64,000 nt of DNA from Xiphophorus maculatus (GCF_002775205.1 NC_036459.1:18956312-19020311); one strand, 5' to 3'. Positions 10,366 to 37,671 are shown, counted from the first letter of the stretch. The notes: generated from the sequence alone by a model not told the origin. A program made the numbers and translations.

Positions 10366-12621
10366 ATGTTTTCCTTTTTCAAGAGAACACAGAAGTCTGT
10401 CTCTACTGATTTTGAACAAATGCGCAAAAGGAATAATGAGGCAATCCAAGAACTCTTGGAAAAGAACCAGAAGCTTCAAAAAAAGAGAGATCTCCGAAAT
10501 CCAAAAAAAGTGATGAAAGCTGAGATGGAGTTGAGCAACGAATGTGAAAGACGGATTAGGAAGTTGAATCTGGAAGCTGACAAATGGAATGTAAAGGAAG
10601 AAAAACTGATGTGTTTAGACAGAAGGAGGAATGAACTTTTCCGGACTTTGGAAAGGACGAATGAACAATTAATTGAGAAACCTGTGTTAAAATCTTACTT
10701 AAGTGGGGCTAAAGAACAGCAGAAAAGCCTCAAACGTCTTAACACTAGGTTAGCAAATCATGTTAACATCTTGACAGACCAACTTTCATATCAAACTAAA
10801 GTATTTGATAAGTACACAAAGTCTGCAGACAGTAACAAAAATTTGATGAAGATTCAAGAAAACTGCATAACAGAGATTATGGACAAGTTGGAAATATTCA
10901 ACTTGGCGGCTTTGAATGACAAAAACATGGCAAAAGATGAAAACCTGGATCATTTAGACAAAAGGAACAACAGTCTTTTGCAAAAGCTTGAAAGTTTGAA
11001 ACAACAACTAGTTGATGTGCCTATCAAGAGATACCACTACAGGTGTGCAAAAAAAGAGTGCCAAAGGCTCGCACAACTGAACCCTAAGTTAGAAAAACTG
11101 GTCCAGGACCTGACAAACGAACTGTTATATCAAACTGCACTGGAACGTAATTACAAAGAGGCAGACGATATGATCAAAGAGCTGGAGGAGACCCAGCAAA
11201 ATTACCTATACAAAATAGAGGATTTAAAATCAACGATAAAACTTGGGACCAAATCAAAGAAAAAGGACAAAGACAACATGGCAAAACGCTTAACTTCCCT
11301 TGTACGTAAACTCAATGATCTCAAGAAGGAATTTGTTTCCTTCCAACTAGACATTGAGAACATTCTTGGAAATATTCCGTCTTCTATTGCTGTGAATATA
11401 CAAGATAAAATTCGTCCAGCAAAAGATCAGAAGTTTACCAAAGACCGTTGTAACTTAACAGGTGAATGGAAACAAATTTCGTTGGATTCAATATTATCTG
11501 AAGGGGAATGTGTGCCTCCTACTCGAGAAAACCAGGAACAACATGATTTTTCAGAGTCAGAGGATGAGGCAAGTGATGAGTTGGAAGACAGCTCTTTAGA
11601 AGAAACGACAACTGAAGATGACTTATCAGGTTTAAACAACACAACTGCGAATGAGCCAGACCCTCAAGACCACCAAAGGGTAAGAGAAAACAAGAAACAA
11701 GTTAATATTTCAGAGTCAGAGAACGAGACAAGTGACGAAGAGTCAGAAGACAGTACTTCGGAAGATACAACGTCTGAAGATGACTTAATAGAATCATACA
11801 GCACAGCTATAAATGAGTCATTTCCTCAAGACCTCCAAAGGCAGAGAGAAAACCAGAAAGTAGAGAAGATTTCAGAGTCAGAGGATGAAACAAGTGATGA
11901 GTTCAAAGACACAACATCTGAAGATGACTCAACAGATTTATGCAAGACTGTGACTGTGAAAGACTCACACTCTCACGACCTCCAAGGGTTGAGAAAAAAC
12001 AAGAAACAAGAAGACTTTTCAGAGTCAGTGAACAAAGCAAGTGATAAAGAGTTAGAAGAAAGGACAATGGAAAACACAACATCTGAAGATAACTTAGCAG
12101 AATCATGCAATGCAACTGTGAAAGACTCAGACCCTCAAAACCTGCAAGGGCAGAGAGAAAATGAGAACCGATTAGATTTTTCAGAGTTGGTGGACAAGAC
12201 ATGTGAAAAAGAGTTTGAAGATAGAACTCTGGAAAATACAACTCAAGATAATTCAACAGATTCACGCAACCCAACTGTGAAAGAGTCAGACCCTCAAGAC
12301 CTCCAAGGGCTGAGAGGAAATGAAAAACAGGAGGATTTTTCAGAGTCAGTTGACAAGATACATGATAAAGAGTTAGAAGACAGGACTTTGGAAGACACAA
12401 GATTTGAAGATGACTTAACAGATTCACACAACACAACTGTTAAAGAGTCAGGCTCTCCAAACCTCCAAAAGCTGGAAATGAAAGGGAAACAGGAGGACTT
12501 TGCAAAGTCAGAGGACAAGACAAGTGATAAAGAGCTGGAGGAAAGTCCTTTGGAAGACATGACATCTGAAGACAACTTAACAGATTCACACGACACAAGT
12601 TCGAAAGAGTCAGACTGTTAA
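10366..12621 (+). CDS. Unrecognised intronless gene: coiled-coil protein with acidic tandem repeats, 751 aa
   Basis: I do not recognise this gene. It is one uninterrupted frame of 752 codons starting MFSFFKRTQKSVSTDF, with A at -3 of the ATG. Residues 1 to about 340 are Lys/Glu/Leu-rich and look like coiled coil. They contain a duplicated module: LDRRRNELFRTLER at residue 84 and LDKRNNSLLQKLES at residue 197, each followed by a Pro-Leu/Ile segment and a 'LSYQT'/'LLYQT' motif. Residues 393-751 are seven tandem acidic units starting at 393, 446, 500, 549, 603, 656 and 710. The unit consensus is (E)DFSES-ED-SD-E-ED-TTSEDDL-(T)DS---TVKESDPQDLQGLREN-KQ, rich in casein kinase 2-like sites. No signal peptide or membrane segment is seen. 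It lies between the two asb13 genes on the opposite strand. A retrogene or lineage-specific gene is plausible; expression is unknown. Confidence 0.72.
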   Translation: MFSFFKRTQKSVSTDFEQMRKRNNEAIQELLEKNQKLQKKRDLRNPKKVMKAEMELSNECERRIRKLNLEADKWNVKEEKLMCLDRRRNELFRTLERTNEQLIEKPVLKSYLSGAKEQQKSLKRLNTRLANHVNILTDQLSYQTKVFDKYTKSADSNKNLMKIQENCITEIMDKLEIFNLAALNDKNMAKDENLDHLDKRNNSLLQKLESLKQQLVDVPIKRYHYRCAKKECQRLAQLNPKLEKLVQDLTNELLYQTALERNYKEADDMIKELEETQQNYLYKIEDLKSTIKLGTKSKKKDKDNMAKRLTSLVRKLNDLKKEFVSFQLDIENILGNIPSSIAVNIQDKIRPAKDQKFTKDRCNLTGEWKQISLDSILSEGECVPPTRENQEQHDFSESEDEASDELEDSSLEETTTEDDLSGLNNTTANEPDPQDHQRVRENKKQVNISESENETSDEESEDSTSEDTTSEDDLIESYSTAINESFPQDLQRQRENQKVEKISESEDETSDEFKDTTSEDDSTDLCKTVTVKDSHSHDLQGLRKNKKQEDFSESVNKASDKELEERTMENTTSEDNLAESCNATVKDSDPQNLQGQRENENRLDFSELVDKTCEKEFEDRTLENTTQDNSTDSRNPTVKESDPQDLQGLRGNEKQEDFSESVDKIHDKELEDRTLEDTRFEDDLTDSHNTTVKESGSPNLQKLEMKGKQEDFAKSEDKTSDKELEESPLEDMTSEDNLTDSHDTSSKESDC
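11542..12621 (+). repeat. Coding minisatellite: seven units of about 160 bp
   Basis: Repeat units begin at about 11542, 11701, 11863, 12010, 12172, 12331 and 12493, so spacing is 159, 162, 147, 162, 159 and 162 nt. All spacings are multiples of three. The seventh unit is cut short by the stop codon. Each unit opens with codons for (D/N)(F/I)SES or a close variant and closes with a basic stretch (RENKKQ-like). Similarity between units is clearly visible at protein level but imperfect, so the expansion is not very recent. Confidence 0.85.
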
Positions 12622-12712
12622 GACTTCCAAAGGCTGAGACATCAAGAATCCACTGTCCTCAGAAGAGGACAACACATCTGAAGAGCGAGACCATTCAGAT
12701 TAGTGGTACAAC
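12622..12712 (+). pseudogene. Decayed continuation of the acidic repeat after the stop codon
   Basis: Directly after the TAA at 12619-12621 the same frame reads DFQRLR, matching the DLQGLR that follows Gln in the other units. The stop aligns with that CAA (Gln) codon. From about 12651 another frame reads LSSEEDNTSEERDHSD, matching the TLEDTTSEDDLTDS part of an eighth unit. The repeat array was therefore longer in the past. This is host-type sequence, not a mobile element. Confidence 0.7.
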
Positions 12713-14201
12713 AGAGACAGACAGACGGTGGGCAGCGCATGTAAAACCCAGAAACAAGCCAGGGAAAACGATCTGGAGAGAGACTGGATCAGATGAACTT
12801 TAGCGCTTGAGGTAATGAGATATATTTTCCAGCCCTGGCTGGGCTCAGCCAGAAGAGGAAACATGCGTGGAACATGTGGGAAAGAGGGATGGATGGAATT
12901 TGGGCCTGCAACTTAACAAACCAGGCAAAATAAGTCCCTGGTCTAAATTACTTCAACATGAGTAATTTCACATACTGACAGTTCAGATTAGATTAGATTG
13001 ATTGTGCTTAGTAGATTGTATTATTATTGTTTTTATGTTGTTAATGATTATGTATTTCACAGGTCTTCCTTGTAGATTAAACAAATGAGTCTCAAAATAT
13101 TTTCCTGTATTGTGATTGCACATTATTTTTAGCAATATGTCATTCAACGCTTCTTGCATAGTAATTAGCACAGCAGCATCCATGCAGTCCAGGGTTCAAA
13201 CCTCATGTGGGAATTGTTGTGATGTTTGCATGTGGTAACTATGCATATGTGGGTTTTCTCCAGGTGCTCTGGTTTGCCTAAAAAATCATCCAAAAATATT
13301 GATACTATATTTGCTATGGTATCAAATAAGCACATTACACTCAAAATAAAGCGTACATTATAAATAATACTTGTACATCACTATTAGTTAAAGGAGATAC
13401 TAAATAATAAGGACACATTAAGCAACATTATAAAAATTTGATGTACACATGTCAAAACTATACAGAAGAGGAATAGAATCACTGAAAAAAAAAGATTAAA
13501 GTCAGAATTCTTTATTTTTTTCAGAGGCCCTAATTCTCTTCCGTAACTTTCCAAACTTTATATTTCAATGATGTGAGTTCCTCATAACATCAACTTAAGT
13601 GGTAGTTACAGTTTGAGAGTAAAAATAGGCTTTCACGTTTTCATGGCTGTGCTAAGTTTTCCCAGTTCCACTCTGTAAATTAAAAATGATAAATAATAGA
13701 GTAGTGTCTGTCAGGACAAAGTATATCCTCCTTAGTCTTCACAGTCACGTGATTATCCTTCTGCAGCCATCATTTAAATAAAGAGAACAAACATGTTGTC
13801 ATTGCTACTTCTTCATATTGAGATGAAGTCTTTTGTATACATTAAGTACTTAAAATTAAGTAATATTTAAAACTGATCTAATGAGACATCTTTAAAAAAA
13901 AGTGTTTACGTCACATTTCTAAGTTCCTAGAAACTCCCTGCACCCACCGAGAAAAGGGAATTAAAAAATCACAAAAAGCCTTCAGAACATTTTTTTTAAT
14001 TGTCTCACCCAATGATTAAATTTGATTAAAATTTTGAGTCTTTAAAAATGTTTCTAGAGAGAGAAATATTGATATAAATGGTGCATTTATATTAAGTTTC
14101 TTTTGTCACACGTCTTTAACAAGAATCCCAATAAATGTACATAACACAATACAGTTATTTAAGACAATTTCTTTTTAAGACTTTCAGAGGGTAGGAGAGA
14201 T
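12713..14201. other. Intergenic region between the 751-codon frame and asb13 copy 2
   Basis: The region is AT-rich with no supportable gene. A candidate poly(A) signal AATAAA for the 751-codon gene is at 13345-13350. A short MITE-like piece lies at about 13472-13546 (listed separately). CACGTG occurs near 13746. Confidence 0.4.
13472..13546. repeat. MITE fragment ending in aggccctaat
   Basis: The stretch runs from cactgaaaaaaaaaga through agtcagaattctttattt to tttcagaggccctaat. The same motifs (ccactgaaaaaaaa, gtcagaat, agccctaat) border the element at 43985-44469, so both belong to one short inverted-repeat family. Confidence 0.45.
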
Positions 14202-16543
14202 TCAGCAGTTGTCGGAGAACTGGAGGTAGTCGTAGATGCGTCGAGAGATGTTCAGCTGGTCCATGACCTCTGAGGCGTTGGTACTCAGCATCCTCCTCAA
14301 CACAATCCTGCAGAGCTGCTGAAGGTTCAGAGGATTACCTGTCAGGAAGACGACGTCTCTGTTAATCCACTTTTTAGCTTTTCAGCAGACTGTAGCCAAT
14401 CGAGCCTGCTGGTGCTTCTGGCAGAATTCAGTTGAAATTACTTTCATAAAACTGGAGGCAGGCGTAAGAGGGAGAGGCCGGCATCGTGTAGTCGAATGGC
14501 TTCTTTCCGAGGTTGTCACTGGCGTACACGTTGGCTCCAAATTCCACCAACAGCTCGATCATGTCCACTATGTGGGATCGAGCGGCGTGGTGCAAAGCCG
14601 TCTCATGAAAATTCACTGAATTCACATTGGCACCTGCACAAAGGATGAAAACCAACCTATTCAAATCCTGGAATTAATGAGCTCACATTATTTACAATCA
14701 TGAAAAAGTATTAATACTATGTTTAATGTGTTCACAAATGGAGATGACTTTGTTTTTGAGAACGTTGCAATGACTGATGCAGTTTTTGACATAATGTAAC
14801 ATGCCTTTATTTGAGGGTGAATAAAAGATGTGCACTGAATGATTTTAGAGGCACACTTAGGTGTTTTATGCAGAAAAGAGATAAAAGCTGTTTATTTTCC
14901 ATTCACTTTACAGTTGAAGGTAATCTCTTCGGTTTCAAATATCAGCATTTCATCTCAAGGCTCATGCTAATTATTAAAACTAACAGACTAGACTCAGTTG
15001 GTTGTTTAAAGTGAGAAATCCTGGATAGCAGAACAAAGAAGGTGCAGTTGCATTCAATGGAAACTAAATGCTACTTTTTTACTTGTATTTACAAAAAATA
15101 ATTGAGTACTATATATTACATGCCTTCCAATTCACTTTTCTACACTACATTGTTATGGTGGATCACATACAACCTCGATAAAGATGAGTGAAGTTTGTGG
15201 TTGGACTTGGTTAACAACCTGCTTTCAGCAGCACCTTGACACACTCCACTTGACCTTTAACACACGCTATGTGAAGCGGAGGACCGAAGTGGACATCAAA
15301 GGCTTCCAGCTTGGCGCCGCTGGTTATCATCAGCTTCACCACCTCAGCATTACCTGGGAGGAGACTGGAACGTTACTGAATGAACACGTTAGTTCCCCCG
15401 GTCTGTTCCCAGAGGGCGCACCCTGGATGCAGGCCTCATGGAGCGGAGATGCAGTCAGAGCCGTGAGCGATGGGTTCACTGAGGCACCATACTCTAAGAG
15501 CAGCCGGGCACACTCCAGGCTGCCAGCAGCACAGGCGTTGCAGAGAGGCGTGCTGCCATGGATGGTCCGGATGTCTACCTGGAACAGCCACACACACACC
15601 AAGCGCCGTCTCACCCCCACCTCTGCATCTTTGGTGCTGCTGAGCCTGAACTCACCTGAGCTCCGGCCTCCAGCAGGAGGCGGGCGCAGTTGGGACGGGC
15701 CTGAATGCAGGCTTCGTGGAGCGGTGTGATGTTATCCGTGGTCACGGTGTTGACAGAGGCTCCGCTCTCTATGAGCTGCTTCAACTGGAGGGCCCGGCCC
15801 TGGGACGCGGCTTCATGCAACACCGTACGGTCTGCCCAGGAACCTGACGCACACACCAGCAGAGTAACACACAGGACAACCTGACAGTACACTGGACCCA
15901 AATAATACCACAGATACGGCTGGCCATTTATCATTAACTGTGAGAAGCTTCTCACTCATCTTGATAAGAATTTTGATTTATTGTTGTTGTGATAAATTCC
16001 TAATTGTGATATCAAAAAGAAAAAACTGTATTGTCAGGATTGTTATTTTTACAATTATCTCCACTGTTTGTTCAATGAAAGTATCAATAAATATCAAGAA
16101 ATTTAAAATATATGATTAAATGCAGTTACTGGGTACAGTTAAGTGATATAAATCACATTTCTTTAAGTGGCTGGAGTCATAAAGAAGCGCATCACACCTG
16201 GATATGTTTTTCAAAAACAGGATTTGACAGCTGTCAACTCAGCAGTATTTCGTATGACTGTGTGGACGGTGGCATAAAATATATGTATTGAAAATTAATT
16301 TTGTTGGTCTTATGTAGCACATTTTCTGACAAAATTTTATTTTGAGAGATATTCAAACCCATGTGGAAAATAAAACATTTTTACTGCGTTTGTGTAGGTC
16401 CAGATTTACAGCCTGACTTGCTCTGTCCACTTTTAGCCTGTATGAATCGCGCCACTGTTAAACATGCCGCAGCTTTCCGCTCATAAACAGTTTTGCTCAC
16501 CAATGTCGCAAAGAAACGAGCGACGCGCCGCAGTCACCTCCAT
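14202..16543 (-). CDS. asb13: Ankyrin repeat and SOCS box protein 13-like, copy 2
   Basis: Six coding exons: 16543-16501, 15843-15656, 15578-15422, 15353-15219, 14633-14442 and 14338-14202. They sum to 852 nt (283 aa). The first five exons have exactly the lengths of copy 1 (43, 188, 157, 135, 192); the last is 137 nt instead of 128. The N-terminus reads MEVTAARRSFLCDIG. Ankyrin motifs include DNITPLHEACIQA, GSTPLCNACAAGS and HETALHHAARS. The SOCS box begins NPLNLQQLCRIVLRR and ends IYDYLQFSDNC. Here the BC-box Cys is kept, but the Cul5-box position reads LNISRRIYDYL without the usual Pro. Intron 3 has an ordinary GT donor, unlike copy 1. The copies are a tandem duplication in the same orientation, now separated by the intronless gene. 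Confidence 0.93.
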
Positions 16544-16614
16544 GATGATCCGGATGGCTAAATCAATCCGACCAGAACTCACACAGCAACGTTTTGGGAG
16601 AGGACGGTCCAGCA

Positions 16615-16635
16615 GGGGAATGTGGGAAGTGTAGT
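16615..16635 (-). promoter_or_regulatory. ZNF143/Staf-type site upstream of asb13 copy 2
   Basis: On the minus strand the sequence reads ACTACACTTCCCACATTCCC. This fits the known ZNF143 (SBS) consensus ACTACA-n-TTCCCA, which is common in vertebrate core promoters. It lies about 75-95 bp upstream of the start codon of asb13 copy 2. Confidence 0.6.
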
Positions 16636-16687
16636 CCGCAGGTAGTTACTGTCTAGCTAGCTAGGTGCTAGCGTAATTCTCTACTCA

Positions 16688-16741
16688 GCAATGGTCCTAG
16701 AAAACTACCTATACGTCTAGGTAGTTTTCTAGGACCATTGC
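16688..16741. repeat. Perfect inverted repeat (hairpin) upstream of asb13 copy 2
   Basis: Two perfect 23-nt arms (16689-16711 and 16718-16740), containing tcctagaaaactacct and its complement, flank a six-nt centre tacgtc. It sits about 150 bp upstream of the asb13 copy 2 start codon. Confidence 0.85.
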
Positions 16742-16773
16742 TGTCCACTGTATAAAAACAACAATATGCCCCG

Positions 16774-17035
16774 GGCCCCGTTTCAGAAAGCAGGGTTAAC
16801 AAGCTCTGAGTAGAAGGTACTCTGAATAGACCTACCCAGCTCTGTAATACTCCGGGTTTTTGGTTTCAGAATATCAACTAAGTAACTCGATTCTGAGTCA
16901 AGTTACATGAGATGTTAAGCTTGAGCGCGAGAAACCGTCATCAATAGGACGGAAATAACGCTATTCATCATGGCAACGGGGGAAAAATGCGCATTTGTCG
17001 TTAATGGAATTAGAAATTTTACCATAACTAAGCTA
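16774..17035. mobile_element. Harbinger-like DNA transposon end fragment
   Basis: Starts GGGCCCCGTTTCAGAAAGCA followed by gggttaacaagctctgagt, which matches the terminal sequence typical of fish PIF/Harbinger elements. A short open start (ATGGCAACGGGGGAAAA) follows near 16970. I could not find the opposite terminus, so this is a fragment. Confidence 0.55.
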
Positions 17036-17074
17036 TTTGTGCTTGATACCAATAATATAGAAGATAAAAAGAAT

Positions 17075-17160
17075 ATATTTTATCGAGAACACCTGCTGGG
17101 AATTGAACCCTAATGTCCTGTCCGACAAGTAGACATGCGCCACTCTATGAAGGGGAAGAA
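17075..17160 (-). repeat. tRNA-like segment (possible SINE head or tRNA pseudogene)
   Basis: On the minus strand there is an A-box-like TAGAGTGGCGCATG and a B-box-like GGGTTCAATTCCC at about the right spacing. The acceptor stem does not pair well and no clean anticodon arm is seen, so it is not called a functional tRNA. Confidence 0.3.
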
Positions 17161-18172
17161 CATTCACTCTCCTCAACGGCGCCCCCTGCTGTAAATCATC
17201 AGTGCTGCTACAGTAACATTCCAGTTGGCATTAAGTCGAAGTACAACAGAAAAATACTGTAAGTCCTCGTTGTGTCATATGAATGACGTGCGGGCTAAAA
17301 TGTCATTGAGATCAATTGACTGTGACGAAAAACAGTAACGGTTGAAAACATAATCCGGGAATCAAAGGATCCCTGGAGAGGACACGTCATTCTGACACTT
17401 TCCTTGCGCCAGGTTTCAGCTAAGAAGTAGGAGAAACACTGGATTTGGATTGCATCTGCAGCTAAAAAAAAAAAAATTATCAACATGTGAAAATCTGAGC
17501 CCTTTCTGCTCCATGTAAGACAGAGCAGGGCTGATCAGTTAGCTACTTTTTGGATTAATAATTGGATAGCAAAAGGTATGCATGCATGTTTCTGTGTTAC
17601 ATGTACAGTAATTTTGGCTTAGTTACTGCGGCGTTTGTATACTCCAGTTAATAATTGATCAAATGCTAAACTAGTTGACGATTATTTCAATAACCAACTC
17701 ATCACCGTTAATCAGGTTAATCCTTTCAGTCCTAGTTGGAACACTTGATAATAATCCTCCTGTGTTAGAACACTTAAAAAAACTCAAACTAAAAATATAT
17801 ATTTCCATAAAAATGAACAAAAACAAGTCATTTGTTTTATTTTTTTTTTACTTTGCAGTACAGAAATCATTTGAGCCCAGGCCAAGTGTTTTTCTTTTAC
17901 AGTTGTTCAAAACAGAGACCAGGCTCTCATCAGTTCAATACTGCAGCAGTATACATTTGGTCCTTCTTAAGTAATTACAGTGAACCATATTTGCCATCCG
18001 GCATCAATGTTTGGATCGTTTTACCAGGCATAGATCCAAATGTCTGCTGCTTTCTAGGAACTCCAGCTGTTGGTAGTTTCTTCTTGAGTACGGTCATCAG
18101 CGTGACTTTGTTTACAGTAAAGCATACTGTCTTGGCAGTGTGTCAGAAGTGAGACCCCGTCTTTCGCAGGTC

Positions 18173-18178
18173 TTTATT
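18173..18178 (-). terminator. Candidate gdi2 poly(A) signal
   Basis: TTTATT on the plus strand gives AATAAA on the minus strand, about 560 bp beyond the gdi2 stop codon. No closer canonical hexamer was noted. Confidence 0.4.
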
Positions 18179-18740
18179 TGCTGAAATTACGACACCCTGC
18201 AAAGAACAAAGTTGCTCACAAGATTTAATACAAAAAGGACAAAGCCACCTCTCTTTCAGTCAGACATGGAAAACAAACACCTGCAGAAACAACGTGGTGT
18301 TGGAGATATTGTACATCTTTTAGAACCTCAATAATGACAAAAAAAAAAAAAAAACTTGGACCCCACCCACCCCAGAATTCATTTTTTTAAGATACTGATC
18401 AATTCTCTTTTTGATTTAGGGTCTTTGGATTATGCTTCATCTAAACATGATGACTCACAATAGTATAAAGTACTGACTAATAGGCATAAACTGTATTTAG
18501 TGCAACATCCACCTGAATGAGATCTGAAAAAGCAATGCTCCCTTTCTGAACCCTATCCAACAACACTATTTCATATCTTTCTATAGATCATAAACTTCCA
18601 CTTAGGGCAAACCGTATACCTGGATATCTGGTTAGCCCACCCATGAATACATATTTCTGTAGTTTATCTATTTGTTTTGTTTTTTAAGAATTCCGTAATT
18701 GCCATCTTTGATAATCTGGAGTACTGTGGATGTGTCGCCT

Positions 18741-29433
<10,693 letters not shown>

Positions 29434-31368
29434 TTTGCAACGCTTTTCGTCTTCTGGTTCTAGCTATCGGGAAATAAGAAAATGGAGATCTGTAGACTGG
29501 AAATGAAAAGGGGCTGCAGCTCAACGTCAGGCGCGTGACGCAGGGGGCAGGGCTTCAGAGCTTGTCAATCTTTAGCGGACAGTCGCAGAGTGTGATTGGC
29601 CTCTTCAAGTGTACCTGTGGCGTAAAATATAGTGACCATGGTCCAGCACAGGTGCAGTGAGCATGTACACTTTTGTTCTGTTCCTTCAAAAGCAACACTA
29701 TCCATTGGGGGGGATGAAATATATCAGGTTATATTTTCATATATATTGAAAATGATTCAATCTGTATTATGTTTAAAAGGATTTAAATCTATTCTCAATC
29801 GTGGAAAACACAACATCAGTTGTTGGCAAGCACTGTTACGCCACTTCATTTGCTTTTGCCGCAACTCTGTAAATTAGCATGTTATTATTTAGCACTTAGC
29901 ATGTTTATTGTTCCATATAATGACAAGACATTTTGAAAAAGTATGGGTTGCTTTGTTTGGTTGCCAGGAGTAATGACTAAGTTTCTATGGAAGCACAATA
30001 TAGATTTGCAAAGTTGCATTAATATGAGTCTTGATGAGCGATGTGTCCTAGTTTTGACCAAACTAGATTTGTTCAGTCATAATGTACATCACTGGTGAAA
30101 ATTAAACAGCAAATCAGCACAAACTCCTCAAACTAACCAATAGCCGTGGTGTAAGACAGCTTTTGACTTGGGCTTTTTTATTGCCAATAGTATTGTATCA
30201 GGCTGACATCTAAAGTCTAACTAGATTATATTGAGGAAAATCTTCCTAAGTACAACAGCAGATTTACAAGAGAAAGGCTGCAAAAAATTAGTTAATTTTT
30301 GCATTTGCCCAGTCAAAGTCCAGATTGTGACCTTTTTGAAATGCTGAGGTGAGTCATTTTAAGAGCTGTGCAGAAACAAAACTCAATCATCTGAAGCAAA
30401 AAAGTATAGAAAAGTGGGTGAAATGTAAATGATAGGCAGAAAACAAAACGTTGATGGTTCTCCAAGATGTTCAATCATTAGGGGCACTTAGTTCTTATCA
30501 TTCCCCACATTGGCTTAACCTTTAATTAATAAAAATAGTGCAGAATCTGTTTTCATTTTGAAAATCTGAGATTAGAACATTTAGAACCTTGATGGGATTA
30601 GATTATTTTTTACTATTTACTAACATATAAAAGTCAAGAATTGAAAGAGCCTGTTAAAACGTTACTGTCCTTACAAAAAATGTAAATTATGTTTTAGAAC
30701 TTAACTCTGGTTTAAACATCTAACAGTGTTCTATCTGACCTGTCTGCTGGGTTCATGCCAGAAACAGGACAGCTGCATTTATACTGACATTAAACTACAC
30801 AAGTGGACTGTATTTTACTAATTACAGACAATTTATTGAACAAGACTTGGCATATCTCTAGTAAATGGGGCTAAATATAAAATGATTGATTCATTTTGGA
30901 GGTTTTTATTTGCAAAAGCACCAAGTATAATTTTTATTTAACTGTACCCCCTTGTGTCAGTTTAAATTGCTAAAATTCATTAACTTTGTGATGTGACAAA
31001 GTGTGAAATATGTATGAAAATCTTTACTCAGTGTATGAAAACCTCTTTAAAAAAAAAAAAAAAAAAAGATTTATTGAGCAGATTTTTACAAAAAGTATAC
31101 ACAGCCATCTGGCAGGGAAAAAAACTCATAGCAAACCTCTAAATAAATATTTTCATCTCATATTTCCACTTTCCAAGGAACGGCATGAGCAAAATAGAAG
31201 GTCATGATATCATCAGGATGCTGTCAGATAAGGGAGCGCGCTGAGACACAACCTGATCTCACAGCATCTGCTCATATTTAAAGTGAATTCCACAAAACTG
31301 TCTCATAATAGCTTCCGTCTCTGAAGTGTCAAAGCTTCACAGCGACAGTGAAAAACGTGTGTTTGTTT
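29434..31368. other. Intergenic region between gdi2 and ankrd16
   Basis: The gdi2 promoter occupies roughly the first 200 bp. The rest is AT-rich without supportable genes. A candidate ankrd16 poly(A) signal is at 31070-31075 (AATAAA on the minus strand), next to a poly(A/T) run at 31049-31067. Confidence 0.45.
29595..29599 (-). promoter_or_regulatory. CCAAT box of the gdi2 promoter
   Basis: ATTGG on the plus strand (CCAAT on the minus strand) lies about 165 bp upstream of the gdi2 start codon, in a locally GC-richer segment that also holds gcgtgacgca (CRE-like) near 29533. Confidence 0.45.
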
Positions 31369-37169
<5,801 letters not shown>

Positions 37170-37654
37170 GCTCACTTATAAGACAAAACTAACTAAACTC
37201 CGGGGATAGACATGTTGGGAGAAGTATTTTCTTACAGGGGCTTTCTCAGAGGCTGTAAAATTAGATGGCCAAGCATAGATATTTACGGAGATTGTCTATA
37301 TCCAGCGATCTTCATATTATCCAATTTTTCGCTAATTCTTTCTAACTTCATTCGAACTAAGCGTTCAATGTGAATAAGTGAAAACTTGTGTAACAGCACA
37401 AAATACCTTACTTTAGAATATGGTTGCAGAACTAACATACATCAAAGCTATTTCTTTGCAATAACTTCTAAGCATTTCAAACTAGCTCTTTAATGGAAAT
37501 GTTATAAATTATTGAAAATATATAACAAATTAAACAGCTCATCAACAGTTGAAAAATAAAACAACCTTTGGAGTAAAATGTGCAAACAAAACTGTCTGAC
37601 GCGAGGATCGGGCTACGCATTTATTGTCCTTTAAATCAAAACGAAACACTAAGA

Positions 37655-37671
37655 GTTATGGGAAATGTAGT
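37655..37671 (-). promoter_or_regulatory. ZNF143/Staf-type site upstream of ankrd16
   Basis: The minus strand reads ACTACATTTCCCATAAC, fitting ACTACA-n-TTCCCA. It lies about 490 bp upstream of the ankrd16 start codon. The distance is rather long for a core-promoter site, unless a 5' UTR intron exists. Confidence 0.4.

Noticed and set aside
11427-12596. Long antisense open frames (for example 11903-12436, 177 codons) opposite the repeat gene
   Set aside because: They are mirror images of the acidic repeat array: the periodic composition keeps other frames open. They have no independent start context or domain.
15184-15729. Plus-strand frame of 181 codons
   Set aside because: It lies opposite asb13 copy 2 exons 2-4 and has no domain of its own.
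17075-17160. tRNA gene on the minus strand
   Set aside because: Box-like sequences exist, but the acceptor stem and anticodon arm do not pair properly. Kept only as a tRNA-like repeat.
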